From Dehalococcoidales bacterium (GTDB lineage: Bacteria > Chloroflexota > Dehalococcoidia > Dehalococcoidales > RBG-16-60-22): a DNA stretch of 5,885 nucleotides. The stretch lies in contig JAGLTT010000052.1 of the NCBI GenBank assembly GCA_023135135.1, positions 1 to 5,885 of the forward strand. The letters are read 5' to 3'. The notes under the pieces were generated by a model, which had not been told where the DNA came from, did not search any database, and worked only from the letters and a program-made list of their open reading frames with translations. A program made the translations under genes and the position numbers. Shown here one piece after another: positions 5,617 to 5,885 of this stretch. Every line of letters begins with the position of its first letter. The stretch's first letter is position 1.

Positions 5617-5885
5617 ATGACAGAATCCAGCTCTGAGAAATCGTCCGGGACATCAGGGCCGTCTATGAGACCACCGGACTTCCTGAAAGATGAAACTCGT
5701 TATCTGGAATGGGGTAAGGAACACCCCGACTATGTCTATCCTGCTTCTCCCGATTCTATTCAAGGGGGATTCGGGCGTCCATCTGCCGACCGCGCAGACT
5801 CCAGGCCACCCGGTGCGGAACGCCCCGGTGGGACACCCCCCATGGGGCCTCCGGGCGGGCCGGACCCTCGTATGATTAAGACCAT
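5617..5885 (+). CDS. Hypothetical protein with Pro/Gly-rich N-terminus, 3' end outside window
   Basis: The first 89 codons of an open gene that runs off the window. I do not recognise it. The start is ATG 5617, with GAGGGAG 6 bases upstream and an extended -10 promoter before that. An ATG at 5612 meets a stop after two codons, so it is not the start. The sequence opens with a Ser-rich stretch (MTESSSEKSSGTSGPS), then a short block with more order, PPDFLKDETRYLEWGKEHPD (19-38). A Pro/Gly/Arg-rich run from about 50 to 86 follows (PGGTPPMGPPGGPDPR at its end). No signal peptide or membrane segment is seen. Such a disordered N-terminus often precedes a membrane or binding domain, but that part is not visible. 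GC content has returned to the chromosomal level. Confidence 0.75.
   Translation, partial: MTESSSEKSSGTSGPSMRPPDFLKDETRYLEWGKEHPDYVYPASPDSIQGGFGRPSADRADSRPPGAERPGGTPPMGPPGGPDPRMIKT

Noticed and set aside
1..5885. CRISPR array, transposase or integrase gene
   Set aside because: No regularly spaced repeats and no such protein motifs on either strand.

Overview
The window looks like a bacterial chromosome fragment, most of it GC-rich (about 60% where I sampled). The gene flavours are a biotin-type acyl-CoA carboxylase, folP-folK with a 6-pyruvoyl-tetrahydropterin-synthase relative, a Trm112-like zinc protein, and TGTCAYYCTGAG-type intergenic hairpins. Together they suggest an anaerobic, metagenome-type lineage such as Dehalococcoidia (Chloroflexota). 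That assignment is inference; a deltaproteobacterial-type genome is not excluded.

Layout. Bases 1-739 (minus) hold the N-terminal half of a carboxyltransferase subunit of an acyl-CoA carboxylase or decarboxylase, cut by the window edge and starting at TTG. Bases 827-2071 (minus) encode a 12-helix major facilitator exporter of the DHA3/MFS_3 type. A 255-base divergent spacer separates it from the plus-strand folate block. That block is folP (dihydropteroate synthase, 2327-3181), folK (HPPK, 3174-3665, overlapping folP by 8 bases) and, after a 102-base palindromic intergenic repeat, a COG0720-family enzyme (3818-4189). The last has a CExxHGH active-site motif, which may let it supply the pterin that FolK uses. 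Bases 4278-4457 (minus) encode a 59-residue Trm112-family zinc protein that appears to be transcribed leaderless.

From about 4520 to 5520 the base composition drops sharply (about one third GC in a sampled row). This island carries one unrecognised membrane protein (4590-5384, minus). Its left edge sits next to a tRNA T-arm-like palindrome (4501-4517), so the stretch may be transferred DNA. At 5617 a GC-rich plus-strand gene begins, with a clear promoter and ribosome binding site. It encodes a Pro/Gly-rich, probably disordered N-terminus and runs off the window.

Working together: FolK pyrophosphorylates 6-hydroxymethyl-7,8-dihydropterin and FolP joins the product to p-aminobenzoate. The adjacent pterin synthase could make the FolK substrate without FolB. 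The other genes are not obviously linked to this pathway. I see no complete RNA gene, no CRISPR array, and no transposase or integrase gene.
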